This document shows, piece after piece, positions 17,410 through 26,874 of a DNA stretch of 64,000 nucleotides. The stretch is taken from NCBI RefSeq assembly GCF_020905335.1, contig NZ_JAJJMN010000001.1, positions 3,844,001 to 3,908,000 of the forward strand, in the 5' to 3' direction. This DNA comes from Flavobacterium lipolyticum (lineage in GTDB: Bacteria > Bacteroidota > Bacteroidia > Flavobacteriales > Flavobacteriaceae). Position 1 is the stretch's first letter; every line of letters starts with the position of its first letter. Below the pieces are notes generated by a model that saw nothing but the letters and a program-made list of their open reading frames with translations, made no database searches and was not told the DNA's origin. The position numbers and the translations under genes are program-made.

Positions 17410-19803
17410 ATGAGTGAACAAAGTTGTTTTCATTGCGGACTTACGATTCCTAAAAATGAAGTAATCAATTTTGATGAAAAGAAGTTTTGCTGCGCCGGTT
17501 GTAAAACGGTTTACGAAATTTTTAGTCTTCATGATTTAACCGGTTATTATGATTTTGAAAATGCACCCGGCGCTACTCCACAGGATATCACAGGTAAATA
17601 TGACTTTTTAGACAATGAGGCTATTCTTTCGAAAGTATTAGAATTTCAGGAAGGAAATACCGCTATTGTTTCCTTAAACATTCCTTATATTCATTGCAGT
17701 TCCTGCATTTGGATTTTAGAGAATTTAAACAAAATTCAACCTGGCATAAGTCTTTCTCAGGTGAATTTCCCGGAGAAAAGGGTTCGGATTACTTTTAATT
17801 CAGATACCGTTTCTTTGAAAACTATCGTTTATATGCTTAGTTCTATAGGCTATGAACCTTATATTAGTCTGGAAAATTATGAAACGGGTAAAAATAATGT
17901 CGACAGAAGCTTAACGTATAAATTAGGTGTTGCCTTTTTTTGCTTCGGAAACATCATGTTACTATCATTTCCGGAATATTTTGAAATAAAAGAATTCTGG
18001 CTGGACAATTACAAACCTTTTTTCAGAATCCTGATTTTTATTTTGGCTTTGCCCAGCTTTTTGTACTCGGCAAGTGGTTACTATGTTTCTGCTTACAAGA
18101 GTATCAAATCGGGAATGCTGAATATCGATATTCCAATTGCATTGGGAATTATTGTAATGTTTGTTCGAAGTACTTTTGATATCGTCATGAATTATGGATC
18201 AGGTTTCTTTGATAGCTTGACAGGACTGGTTTTTTTCATGTTGTTAGGAAAGATGTTTCAGATTAAAACCTATAGTTTTTTAAGTTTCGAAAGAGACTTC
18301 AAATCCTATTTTCCAATTGCTGTGACCAGAATTAATTCAGATACTTCAGAAGAAAGTATTCCTGTTTACGATGTTTTAAAAGGAAACAGATTGCTCATTC
18401 GAAATCAGGAGCTTATTCCTGTTGATGGAATTCTGATTAGTGAAAAGGCAGAAATCGATTATAGTTTTGTGACGGGAGAAGCGGTTCCAATCACTAAGAA
18501 ATCGGGAGATAAAGTTTTTGCCGGAGGGAAACATATTGGGAAAGTGATCGAAATGGAAGTGTTGCATTCGGTGTCACAAAGTTATCTGACACAATTATGG
18601 AGTAATGAAATCTTCCAGAAAAAAGTGCTTCAAAAGCACAAAACAATAACCGATGCGATTAGTAGGTATTTTACACCATTGTTATTATTAGTTGCTTTTG
18701 CGGGCTTTGGTTATTGGATTTTTATTGATGCCAATACCGCTTTTAATGTCTTTACTGCGGTTCTGATTGTCGCCTGTCCATGTGCATTGGCACTTACTGC
18801 ACCTTTTACGTTTGGTAATATACTGCGAATCATGGGCAAGCAAAAAATGTATCTCAAAAATGCGTTAGTAATTGAGCAGCTGGCAAAAGTGGATACGATT
18901 GTTTTTGACAAAACCGGAACGATCACCACTAACAAGAAATCGAATATTGTGTATGAGGGAAACTCTCTCTCTGAAGAAAATTATATACTTATTAAAAATG
19001 TGCTTCGTGCTTCTAATCACCCTTTGAGCCGAATGTTGTATGATTTCCTGCCGGATTCAGATAGAATAAAAATTAATGATTTTCAGGAAATTACCGGAAA
19101 AGGAATTCAGGCTTCTACAGAGAATGCTACAATCAAAATTGGATCCGCAGCCTTTGTTGATAGCCCTGTAACGGAACTGTCTGAAATCGAAAAAACAGGT
19201 CTTCATATTAGAATCGATGGTACTTATTATGGGAAATTTACATTCCAGAATAAATATAGGGATGGTTTGGAAAAACTTTTTTCAACATTGAGTCATGAGT
19301 ATCAAATAAAGGTGCTTTCAGGTGATAATGATGGAGAACGCGCTACTTTGGAAGCCATTTTGCCCAAAAACACAGAATTGATTTTTAATCAGAAGCCGGA
19401 GCAAAAGTTAGAATTTATCAAAAAATTGCAAGACGAAGGTTGTAATGTGATGATGGTTGGAGACGGTTTAAACGATGCAGGTGCTTTGGCACAAAGTAAT
19501 GTTGGAATTTCGATCTCTGAAAATGTCAATGTTTTCTCTCCTGCCTGCGATGCTATACTGGATGCAAGTGAGTTTTCGAGACTAAATTATTTTTTAAAAT
19601 TATCACACAAATCGATTACAATTATTAAAATGAGTTTTGTCTTGTCACTGCTGTATAATATTGTCGGACTCTCTTTCGCAATTACAGGAAATTTGTTGCC
19701 ATTGGTTGCGGCTATTATTATGCCTTTAAGCACAATTACGATTGTAAGTTTTGTTACGATTATGTCTAACTACTTCAGTGGTAGTAGTTTAAAATCATTA
19801 TAA
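17410..19803 (+). CDS. ccoI: copper-type P1B ATPase for cbb3 oxidase assembly
   Basis: Heavy-metal P-type ATPase of 797 aa in the inner membrane, expected to export copper for the cbb3 oxidase. The N-terminus has a Cys cluster (CFHCG, then FCCAGCKTVYEIF), then a heavy-metal-associated domain with CSSCIW. Later come TGEAVP, the intramembrane IVACPCALALT, the phosphorylation site DKTGTIT and GDGLNDAGAL. About eight membrane helices are visible. The ATG at 17410 follows a -7 box; a longer frame would start inside the operator. It lies upstream of ccoS and ccoNO, as in other cbb3 clusters. Confidence 0.92.
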   Translation: MSEQSCFHCGLTIPKNEVINFDEKKFCCAGCKTVYEIFSLHDLTGYYDFENAPGATPQDITGKYDFLDNEAILSKVLEFQEGNTAIVSLNIPYIHCSSCIWILENLNKIQPGISLSQVNFPEKRVRITFNSDTVSLKTIVYMLSSIGYEPYISLENYETGKNNVDRSLTYKLGVAFFCFGNIMLLSFPEYFEIKEFWLDNYKPFFRILIFILALPSFLYSASGYYVSAYKSIKSGMLNIDIPIALGIIVMFVRSTFDIVMNYGSGFFDSLTGLVFFMLLGKMFQIKTYSFLSFERDFKSYFPIAVTRINSDTSEESIPVYDVLKGNRLLIRNQELIPVDGILISEKAEIDYSFVTGEAVPITKKSGDKVFAGGKHIGKVIEMEVLHSVSQSYLTQLWSNEIFQKKVLQKHKTITDAISRYFTPLLLLVAFAGFGYWIFIDANTAFNVFTAVLIVACPCALALTAPFTFGNILRIMGKQKMYLKNALVIEQLAKVDTIVFDKTGTITTNKKSNIVYEGNSLSEENYILIKNVLRASNHPLSRMLYDFLPDSDRIKINDFQEITGKGIQASTENATIKIGSAAFVDSPVTELSEIEKTGLHIRIDGTYYGKFTFQNKYRDGLEKLFSTLSHEYQIKVLSGDNDGERATLEAILPKNTELIFNQKPEQKLEFIKKLQDEGCNVMMVGDGLNDAGALAQSNVGISISENVNVFSPACDAILDASEFSRLNYFLKLSHKSITIIKMSFVLSLLYNIVGLSFAITGNLLPLVAAIIMPLSTITIVSFVTIMSNYFSGSSLKSL

Positions 19804-19850
19804 ATAATTCTAAAACTATTTTTTATATTTTTAACATAAGAACATCACTT

Positions 19851-19864
19851 ATGATAATTATCAT
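19851..19864 (+). promoter_or_regulatory. Crp/Fnr-type operator before ccoS-ccoNO
   Basis: ATGATAATTATCAT, a perfect palindrome flanked by T and A. Its centre is 36.5 nt before the last base of the -7 box, exactly as before hemN. Confidence 0.78.
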
Positions 19865-19886
19865 ATTTTGCCAGGCAATAAGCGAG

Positions 19887-19894
19887 TAATTTTG
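19887..19894 (+). promoter_or_regulatory. -7 box (TAATTTTG) of the cco operon
   Basis: Exact TAnnTTTG match 20 nt upstream of the ccoS ATG. With the operator at 19851-19864 it forms a class II activated promoter. Confidence 0.65.
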
Positions 19895-19913
19895 TTAGTA
19901 TAAAACGTAAGGT

Positions 19914-20105
19914 ATGAGTGTTATTTATCTATTAATTTCAGTAAGTATTTTCGTAGCAATTGGATTCTTTGTTGCTTTTATTGTAGCTGTTAAATCAGGA
20001 CAATACGATGACGATTATACACCCTCAGTCAGAATGCTTTTTGATGATGAGACCAAAATTACCAGCCCAAAGAACAATTTACCAATAAAAGAAAAACAAG
20101 TATAA
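19914..20105 (+). CDS. ccoS: cbb3-type cytochrome oxidase assembly protein CcoS
   Basis: Small protein of 63 aa with a single N-terminal membrane helix (MSVIYLLISVSIFVAIGFFV) and a short acidic tail containing QYDDDYTPSVRMLFDD, the typical CcoS layout. CcoS is needed for cofactor insertion into the oxidase. It is the first gene of the cco operon and ends 2 nt before ccoNO. Confidence 0.88.
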   Translation: MSVIYLLISVSIFVAIGFFVAFIVAVKSGQYDDDYTPSVRMLFDDETKITSPKNNLPIKEKQV

Positions 20106-20107
20106 TT

Positions 20108-22294
20108 ATGGAAATGGAACAGTTTTATTACGACAACAAAATTGTTAAAAAATTCATTTACGCCACTATCCTGTTTGGAGTAGTGGGGATGTTAGTAGGG
20201 CTTACCCTTGCGGTGATGTACCTTTTTCCCAACATAACTGATGGGATCTCCTGGCTTAGTTATGGGCGACTACGGCCTTTGCACACCAATGCGGTAATTT
20301 TTGCCTTCGTTGGGAATGCCTTTTTTGCAGGGATGTATTATTCGCTGCAGCGTTTGCTAAAAGCCAGAATGTTCAGCGACTTTTTAAGTAATCTGCATTT
20401 TTGGGGCTGGCAGCTTATCATTGTCGCCGCAGCAATCACCTTGCCTTTAGGGTATACTTCTTCAAAAGAATATGCTGAATTAGAATGGCCAATAGATATT
20501 GCGATTGCTCTTATTTGGGTGGTAATGGGGATTAATATGATTGGTACCATGCTGCGTCGTAGAGAACGTCATTTATATGTAGCCATTTGGTTTTATCTGG
20601 CCACATTTGTTACAGTAGCAGTGTTGCATATTTTCAATAACATTGAGATTCCGGTTTCAGCTTTAAAAAGCTACTCCGTTTACGCAGGGGTTCAGGATGC
20701 TCTAGTTCAGTGGTGGTATGGCCACAATGCAGTTGCATTTTTCCTTACAACGCCGTTTTTAGGACTCATGTATTACTTTGTTCCAAAAGTAGCCAATCGT
20801 CCGGTATATTCTTATAGATTATCAATTATCCATTTCTGGTCGCTGATTTTTATTTATATCTGGGCAGGTCCGCACCACTTATTGTATTCAGCTTTGCCAA
20901 ACTGGGCGCAAAATTTAGGAGTTGCTTTTTCAGTAATGCTTATTGCTCCATCTTGGGGAGGTATGATCAACGGACTTTTAACCTTGAGAGGAGCATGGGA
21001 CAAAGTGCGTGAAGAACCAGTTTTGAAATTCTTTGTAGTAGCCATTACCGGATACGGAATGGCCACTTTTGAAGGACCAATGCTTTCTTTAAAAAATGTA
21101 AATGCTATTGCGCACTATACGGACTGGATCGTTGCACACGTACACGTAGGAGCTTTAGCCTGGAACGGTTTCATGTCGTTTGGTATTATTTATTGGTTGA
21201 TTCCGAGAATGACCAAATCGGATTTGTTTTCTAAAAAATTAGCCAATTTCCATTTCTGGATTGGAACTTTAGGAATCATTATTTATACAATTCCATTGTA
21301 TGTAGCAGGTTTTCAACAAGCTTCGATGTGGAAACAATTTAACCCTGATGGAACTTTAGTTTATGGTAACTTCCTTGAAACCGTTACGGCTATTATGCCA
21401 ATGTATTGGATGAGGGCCATCGGAGGTAGTTTGTATCTGCTTGGAATGCTGACATTGGTTTACAATATTATTATGACCGTAAAAGCGGGTAATACAATCG
21501 AAGACGAATTAGCTCAGGCTCCGGCATTACAAAGAATCAGCAGTGGAAGACTTAATGGGGAGAAATTCCATACCTGGTTGGAGAGAAAACCAATTCAGTT
21601 AACCATTTTAGCTACGATTGCTATTTTAATTGGAGGTGTCATTCAGATTGTACCAACTATTATGGTGAAATCTAATATTCCGACGATCTCTAGCGTGAAA
21701 CCTTACTCGCCTTTAGAACTTGAAGGACGTGACTTGTACATAAGAGAAGGTTGTGTGGGATGTCATTCACAATCTGTTCGTCCGTTCAGAAGCGAAGTAG
21801 AGCGTTACGGACCACAATCAAAAGCTGGAGAGTTTGTATACGATCATCCCTTTTTATGGGGTTCAAAACGTACAGGTCCCGATTTGTTGAGAGTAGGTGG
21901 AAAATATAATGACAACTGGCATTTTAACCATATGTGGAATCCACAAAGTACTTCAGCAGGATCAATCATGCCGGGTTACAAATGGTTGTTTGATAATGAA
22001 GCAATGGATGTTTCTCTGACTCAGAAGAAAATGAAGGCAATGGTGTCACTGGGGGTTCCTTATACCGAGGAAGAAATTAAAAATGCTCCTCAAACTTTAA
22101 GAACACAGGCGATGGCGATTGAGAAAAGTCTGGAAAACGATCCTGATTATGTAAAAAGTTACGAGGACAGTAAGAAAAAAGCAATTGCAAAAGGCGAAAA
22201 ATTCGTTCCGATGAACGAGAGAGAAATTGTCGCTCTAATTGCTTACATACAAAGACTTGGAACGGACATCAAAGTAAAACAACCTTCTAAATAA
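20108..22294 (+). CDS. ccoN: cbb3-type cytochrome c oxidase, fused subunits I and II (CcoNO)
   Basis: Terminal oxidase core of 728 aa reducing oxygen to water with high affinity in the inner membrane. Residues about 15-480 are CcoN: twelve-helix heme-copper core with RLRPLHTNAVIFAF, WWYGHNAV, GPHHLLYSALPNW and AHVHVGALAWNG supplying heme and CuB histidines. A linker helix (about 500-520) leads to CcoO with one c-type heme site CVGCH and RPFRSEVERYG. Fusion of the two subunits is usual in Bacteroidota. A second Met (residue 3) could also serve as start. Confidence 0.95.
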   Translation: MEMEQFYYDNKIVKKFIYATILFGVVGMLVGLTLAVMYLFPNITDGISWLSYGRLRPLHTNAVIFAFVGNAFFAGMYYSLQRLLKARMFSDFLSNLHFWGWQLIIVAAAITLPLGYTSSKEYAELEWPIDIAIALIWVVMGINMIGTMLRRRERHLYVAIWFYLATFVTVAVLHIFNNIEIPVSALKSYSVYAGVQDALVQWWYGHNAVAFFLTTPFLGLMYYFVPKVANRPVYSYRLSIIHFWSLIFIYIWAGPHHLLYSALPNWAQNLGVAFSVMLIAPSWGGMINGLLTLRGAWDKVREEPVLKFFVVAITGYGMATFEGPMLSLKNVNAIAHYTDWIVAHVHVGALAWNGFMSFGIIYWLIPRMTKSDLFSKKLANFHFWIGTLGIIIYTIPLYVAGFQQASMWKQFNPDGTLVYGNFLETVTAIMPMYWMRAIGGSLYLLGMLTLVYNIIMTVKAGNTIEDELAQAPALQRISSGRLNGEKFHTWLERKPIQLTILATIAILIGGVIQIVPTIMVKSNIPTISSVKPYSPLELEGRDLYIREGCVGCHSQSVRPFRSEVERYGPQSKAGEFVYDHPFLWGSKRTGPDLLRVGGKYNDNWHFNHMWNPQSTSAGSIMPGYKWLFDNEAMDVSLTQKKMKAMVSLGVPYTEEEIKNAPQTLRTQAMAIEKSLENDPDYVKSYEDSKKKAIAKGEKFVPMNEREIVALIAYIQRLGTDIKVKQPSK

Positions 22295-22301
22295 CAGCAT
22301 C

Positions 22302-22496
22302 ATGTTTGAACAAATAAAACACAATATGGAGAACATCGCGGGTATCGAAATTTACCCGATACTTTCTCTGTTGATTTTCTTTTTCTTCTTTGTAGGCCTG
22401 GGTTTTTGGGTGTTCTCCTATAAGAAAGAAAAAATAGAGGAGATGAGTGCGATACCTTTGGATGAAGGGCTTATTATAATTTCAAAAGATAAATAA
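22302..22496 (+). CDS. ccoQ: CcoQ/FixQ-like small subunit
   Basis: Protein of 64 aa with one membrane helix (SLLIFFFFFVGLGFWVFSYKK) and a short acidic tail. Size, topology and place between ccoNO and ccoP match CcoQ, which stabilises the oxidase. It starts 7 nt after ccoNO and ends 2 nt before ccoP. Confidence 0.8.
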   Translation: MFEQIKHNMENIAGIEIYPILSLLIFFFFFVGLGFWVFSYKKEKIEEMSAIPLDEGLIIISKDK

Positions 22497-22498
22497 AA

Positions 22499-23440
22499 AT
22501 GAAAAGATTTTTCCCAGTATATGTAAGAGTGCCATTGATTTTTTTCATTGTCTTTGCGCTCATGGAATATTTTATAGATTCAGGTGACAGGCCGGCTTTT
22601 ATTAAGTATCCAATGGTTTCCATTTTTCTCTTTGTTTTTCTGTTTATTCTGATTGCAATCGAAATAACGTTGAGTGCTGTTAATAGGGTAATGTACCAAT
22701 TAATGTCGCCGGAAGAAAAAGCAAAAGCTGATCATGAAAAGAGTTTAAGTCTGACCGAAAGTACCTGGTACAAAGAGTTGATGCATAAACTAACTCAAAC
22801 AGAACCCATTGAAAAAGAAGGCGATTTGTTGATGGATCATGATTATGACGGTATCAAAGAGTTAGATAATAATTTACCGCCTTGGTGGGTATACCTATTC
22901 TACATCTGTATCATATTTGGTGTAATCTATGTAGCTCGTTACGATGTTTTTGGAGGAGACGATCAGGAAACTGAGCTGAGAAAAGAAATGGCTCAGGCCA
23001 AAATAGATGTCGAGGAATATCTTAAAACGGCTCCTGATTTGATGGATGAAAAAACGGTTGTCTTACTAACAGATGATGCAAGTTTAGCAGCCGGTAAGGA
23101 GATCTTCATGACCAATTGTGCAGCCTGTCACAGAGCAGACGGTGGTGGTCAAATTGGACCAAATCTAACGGATGATCACTGGATTCTAGGAGGCGGGATT
23201 AAAGAAATTTTCCATACGATTACCAATGGAGGACGTGACGGAAAAGGAATGGTTTCCTGGAAAACCAATGGGATGAAGCCAAAGGAAATTCAAAAAGTAG
23301 CAAGTTACATTTTGTCTTTACAAGGCAGTAATCCAAAAGATCCAAAAGAACCGGAAGGAGAAGTTTGGGTAGACCAAAGCGCCCCTAAAAAAGGCGACAC
23401 AGCAGATAAAACAAAAGATAGTACAGAAGTTAAAAAATAA
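22499..23440 (+). CDS. ccoP: cbb3-type oxidase subunit III, mono-heme CcoP
   Basis: Membrane-anchored cytochrome c of 313 aa that feeds electrons to the oxidase. Two N-terminal helices (about 8-60) are followed by a cytosolic stretch, the conserved LDNNLPPWWVYLFY helix (about 120-145) and a periplasmic cytochrome c domain with CAACHRADGGGQIGPNL (about 203). Only one CxxCH is present, whereas proteobacterial CcoP usually has two. The tail is Lys/Glu/Pro-rich. It is followed by ccoG after 4 nt. Confidence 0.9.
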   Translation: MKRFFPVYVRVPLIFFIVFALMEYFIDSGDRPAFIKYPMVSIFLFVFLFILIAIEITLSAVNRVMYQLMSPEEKAKADHEKSLSLTESTWYKELMHKLTQTEPIEKEGDLLMDHDYDGIKELDNNLPPWWVYLFYICIIFGVIYVARYDVFGGDDQETELRKEMAQAKIDVEEYLKTAPDLMDEKTVVLLTDDASLAAGKEIFMTNCAACHRADGGGQIGPNLTDDHWILGGGIKEIFHTITNGGRDGKGMVSWKTNGMKPKEIQKVASYILSLQGSNPKDPKEPEGEVWVDQSAPKKGDTADKTKDSTEVKK

Positions 23441-23444
23441 TACC

Positions 23445-24863
23445 ATGTCAAATTTACCAGACGAAGCTTTTAGAGATACCATTGGAACCATTGATGAAGG
23501 CGGTAAGAGAAAGTTTATTTTTCCTAAAAAACCGTCTGGTAAATTCTACGAATACCGAAAGATTGTCAGTTATGTTTTGTTGGCCATTTTAATCGCGAAT
23601 CCGTTTATAAAAGTAAATGGAAACCAGTTTATGATGTTCAACATTATCGAACGACGTTTCAATATATTCGGATTTCCATTCTGGCCACAGGATTTTTATC
23701 TCTTCGTGATCTCAATGTTGGTGGGTGTTGTATTCATCATCTTGTTTACGGTCGTTTTTGGAAGGATTTTTTGCGGATGGATTTGTCCACAGACTATTTT
23801 TCTTGAGATGGTCTTCAGGCGAATCGAATATTGGATCGACGGAGACCGCGGTGCACAAATGCGACTCGCAAAACAGGAATGGAATGCGGAGAAAATCCGA
23901 AAAAGAACCACTAAATGGACTCTCTTTTTCCTGATTTCTTTCGGAATTGCCAATGTGTTTTTAGCCTATCTGGTGGGAAGTGATGAACTTTTCCTGATGG
24001 TAGAGCAAGGGCCAATTCAGCAAGCCAGTAATTTTATCGCATTGCTTATCTTTACAGGAGTCTTCTATTTTGTATTTGTCTGGTTCCGCGAGCAGGTCTG
24101 TATCATTGCCTGTCCTTATGGGCGTTTGCAAGGGGTACTGCTGGATAATAAGTCTATTAATGTGGCGTATGATTTTGTACGTGGAGAGAAGGAGGAAGGC
24201 CGAGCTAAATTCAGTAAAAAAGAAGACAGAGCCTTAACCGGAAAAGGAGATTGTATCGATTGTCATCAATGCGTACACGTTTGCCCGATGGGTATCGACA
24301 TTAGAAACGGAACACAGCTGGAATGTACCAACTGCACAGCCTGTATTGATGAATGTGACTCCATCATGGAAAATGTTGGTTTGCCTAAAGGACTTATTCG
24401 TTACGCGTCTGAAGACGAGATCGAGAAAAAAGCGTCTTTTAAGTTCACCACAAGAATGAAAGGATATACAGCCGTTTTGTTTATTCTGTTAAGTGTGTTT
24501 GTTGGAATGTTGTTTTTAAGAACCGATGTTCAGGCTATTATTCTACGTTTACCAGGACAGCTTTTTCAGCACAAAGGAGATAAAATTAGTAATGTGTATA
24601 CCTATAAAATTGTCAATAAGACGATGAAAGATTATAAGGATATCCATTTTGAGCTAATTGATCAAAAAGGTGAAATTAAAAATGTGGGAAAAACGCATTT
24701 TAAAGTAGGTAAAGAAGGCATTTCGCAAGGAACATTGTTCATAGAAATAGACGAAGTACTTCTGGAGAGCGATAAAACGAAAGTTAAAATAGGGGTTTAT
24801 AATGGCAAAGAGCTGCTGGAAACCACTACGACTAACTTTTTAGGTCCGCGAAGTTTTAATTAA
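23445..24863 (+). CDS. ccoG: cytochrome c oxidase accessory protein CcoG (RdxA/FixG)
   Basis: Polytopic inner-membrane ferredoxin-like protein of 472 aa linked to copper reduction during cbb3 assembly. The motif FGRIFCGWICPQTIF and later CIIACPYGR are conserved. Two 4Fe-4S sites follow: CIDCHQCVHVCPMGI and CTNCTACIDECD (about residues 270-305). The C-terminus (about 350-472) is a periplasmic immunoglobulin-like domain. Confidence 0.94.
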   Translation: MSNLPDEAFRDTIGTIDEGGKRKFIFPKKPSGKFYEYRKIVSYVLLAILIANPFIKVNGNQFMMFNIIERRFNIFGFPFWPQDFYLFVISMLVGVVFIILFTVVFGRIFCGWICPQTIFLEMVFRRIEYWIDGDRGAQMRLAKQEWNAEKIRKRTTKWTLFFLISFGIANVFLAYLVGSDELFLMVEQGPIQQASNFIALLIFTGVFYFVFVWFREQVCIIACPYGRLQGVLLDNKSINVAYDFVRGEKEEGRAKFSKKEDRALTGKGDCIDCHQCVHVCPMGIDIRNGTQLECTNCTACIDECDSIMENVGLPKGLIRYASEDEIEKKASFKFTTRMKGYTAVLFILLSVFVGMLFLRTDVQAIILRLPGQLFQHKGDKISNVYTYKIVNKTMKDYKDIHFELIDQKGEIKNVGKTHFKVGKEGISQGTLFIEIDEVLLESDKTKVKIGVYNGKELLETTTTNFLGPRSFN

Positions 24864-24874
24864 AAAATACAATT

Positions 24875-25324
24875 ATGAAAATAAATTGGGGTACCGGAAT
24901 TGTCATTGCATTTGCATTGTTTATGAGTTTCATTTTATATTTTGTTTTTGAAGTACAATCGAATAGTAAATACGACAATGATTTGGTTGTCGAAGAATAC
25001 TATAAGCATGATTCACATTTTCAGGAAGAAATGGCACGTATTCAGAACGCTCAGGATTTACAGCAAAAACCTTCAATTGCCTATCACGAAGATGGAGTTG
25101 AAATTGTTTTTCCTGCCGTTTTTGAAAACGATAAAGTCAAAGGTAACATATTGTTATACCGTCCGTCAAATAAGAAATTTGATTTTAATACCCAAATTGC
25201 TTTAACAAACTCAGCATTGTTAATTCCGAAAAACAAACTCGTGAAAGGACGTTGGGACGTCAATATGGAATGGCAGTACGGAGGAAAAAAATACCTGTCT
25301 AAAGAGGTAATCTATGTAAATTAA
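24875..25324 (+). CDS. ccoH: FixH/CcoH family protein
   Basis: Protein of 149 aa with one N-terminal membrane helix (GIVIAFALFMSFILYFVFEV) and a periplasmic beta domain (VEIVFPAVFENDKVKGNILL...). It matches FixH/CcoH, required for cbb3 stability. It is the last gene of the cco operon; a 13-bp-stem terminator follows. Confidence 0.88.
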   Translation: MKINWGTGIVIAFALFMSFILYFVFEVQSNSKYDNDLVVEEYYKHDSHFQEEMARIQNAQDLQQKPSIAYHEDGVEIVFPAVFENDKVKGNILLYRPSNKKFDFNTQIALTNSALLIPKNKLVKGRWDVNMEWQYGGKKYLSKEVIYVN

Positions 25325-25337
25325 TATTTTAAGACCG

Positions 25338-25370
25338 ATCAACTGAAAAGATTCCTTTTCAGTTGATTTT
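25338..25370 (+). terminator. terminator of the cco operon
   Basis: Perfect 13-bp stem ATCAACTGAAAAG / CTTTTCAGTTGAT with an ATTC loop, followed by T residues. Confidence 0.8.
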
Positions 25371-25435
25371 GTCTTTATTCGCACAGCATTTTTGCTTAGC
25401 AATAGTAAAGCAAGCTGTATCAAAAAACTAAAAAG

Positions 25436-26137
25436 ATGTTGTATTCCGCTTTTATATTTGGATTAATCAGCAGTTTACACTGTATCGGAATGTGCGGTCC
25501 AATTGCTATGATGTTGCCTGTCGATCGACAAAATGAAGCTAAAAAGGTGACTCAGATTATTACCTATCATTTAGGTCGATTGACAGCATACGCAACCATT
25601 GGACTTATTTTTGGTTTATTAGGAAGAGGATTCTTTTTGGCCGGGCTTCAGCAAAATATGTCCATTTTTATTGGCTTGGCGATGATAGCCATTGTTCTAA
25701 TTCCTGAAAAGGTCTTTTCTAAATACAACTTTTCCAAACCGGTCTATAAAATTATCTCCCGGGTAAAATCAAGCTTAGGGAATCAATTTAAAGACAGAAG
25801 CTACAAATCTCTCTTTACAATAGGACTGTTGAATGGCTTTTTGCCTTGCGGAATGGTTTATGTAGCCTTATTTGGAGCTATAGCCATGCAAAGCGCCGGT
25901 TTAGGAGTGCTGTACATGCTTTTGTTTGGTGTGGGAACAATACCGTTAATGACAGTTGTGGTGTATGTTAATTCATTAATTAAACTTCCATTCCGAAATA
26001 AGATTCAGAAAGCAATTCCCTATGTTGCTGTTATTATCGGAGTATTATTTATCCTGAGGGGATTAGGTCTCGGAATTCCTTACATTTCTCCATCCAATAT
26101 GAGTTTGTTTGTTCAGTCAACTCCTAATTGTCATTAA
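25436..26137 (+). CDS. sulfite exporter TauE/SafE family (DsbD-like) membrane protein
   Basis: Inner-membrane protein of 233 aa with about six helices. The first helix has SSLHCIGMCGPIAM and a later one has NGFLPCGMVYVALFGA; the paired Cys/Gly-Pro motifs are those of the DsbD-like subgroup often found beside cbb3 oxidase genes, where metal or reductant transfer has been proposed. It comes after the cco terminator, so it may have its own promoter or depend on read-through. Confidence 0.78.
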   Translation: MLYSAFIFGLISSLHCIGMCGPIAMMLPVDRQNEAKKVTQIITYHLGRLTAYATIGLIFGLLGRGFFLAGLQQNMSIFIGLAMIAIVLIPEKVFSKYNFSKPVYKIISRVKSSLGNQFKDRSYKSLFTIGLLNGFLPCGMVYVALFGAIAMQSAGLGVLYMLLFGVGTIPLMTVVVYVNSLIKLPFRNKIQKAIPYVAVIIGVLFILRGLGLGIPYISPSNMSLFVQSTPNCH

Positions 26138-26874
26138 AAGGGGATCGAGATCATGCGAAAAATGGTGTAGCATTGAAGTAAATCAGGGATCAGTTGCAAA
26201 AGTTAAGAATTAAGTAAAAAGATTGCATAATCTGAATAGAAGAGATCTGGTTGGATTTGCGATGAAAGAGCTCTGGTAATAGTCTTGTTTGTAGCGTTAT
26301 CAATGATGATGGTAATTATAGGTTATGCTCTGAAAGGACAAAGGCTTGATCGCTAAGAAAAGCATCCGGTATATTTTGTGTGAGATTCTTCAAGAATATA
26401 AACTTTTTTTATTGGGATCTGTAAGGGACGAAAATTGCTTTCAGCCCTTTGTCAGCGTTTCGAACATTTATGTAAGGAAAAGAAGGCTCTGAATAAGATA
26501 TGATCTTCTAAAATGATATTTCATTTGACATTAATGACCAAACCTTTATAATCACAATAAATTTTATCCGTTCGCAGATTTTCAGCTGATCCGAAAAGTT
26601 AGGAAGAAATGGGCTGAAAGCCCAAAAAAAGCAACAGCATAGTGCGAAGTACTATGAGTTGATTATAGAGGTAGAATTGCCCTGAAAGGGCAAGAGCCTC
26701 CAGGGATCATGTTGATTTGGATAAAAGCAATACAATTTCTTAGAGGATTTCATGAAAACGGTATAAAAGTTTTTTGTTACGCTTTAATTTTTATCCTTTC
26801 GATGACATAAACAATTATCCGGAGCATTACGAATGATCTGCTTGTTGCTTTTGTTAATGCTCTTCCAGAGCAAT
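26138..26874. other. 737-bp intergenic region without a recognisable gene
   Basis: No coding region of useful length on either strand. The left 450 bp show nothing I recognise. The right part contains three short hairpins in a row (listed separately) that look like a REP-type element. Confidence 0.6.
26611..26691. repeat. REP-like element of three tandem hairpins
   Basis: GGGCT-GAA-AGCCC (26611-26623), CATAGT-GCGAAGT-ACTATG (26638-26656) and GCCCT-GAA-AGGGC (26679-26691). Each has a GAA-containing loop. The arrangement resembles repetitive extragenic palindromes spread by REP-associated transposases. No transposase gene is present in the window. Confidence 0.6.
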
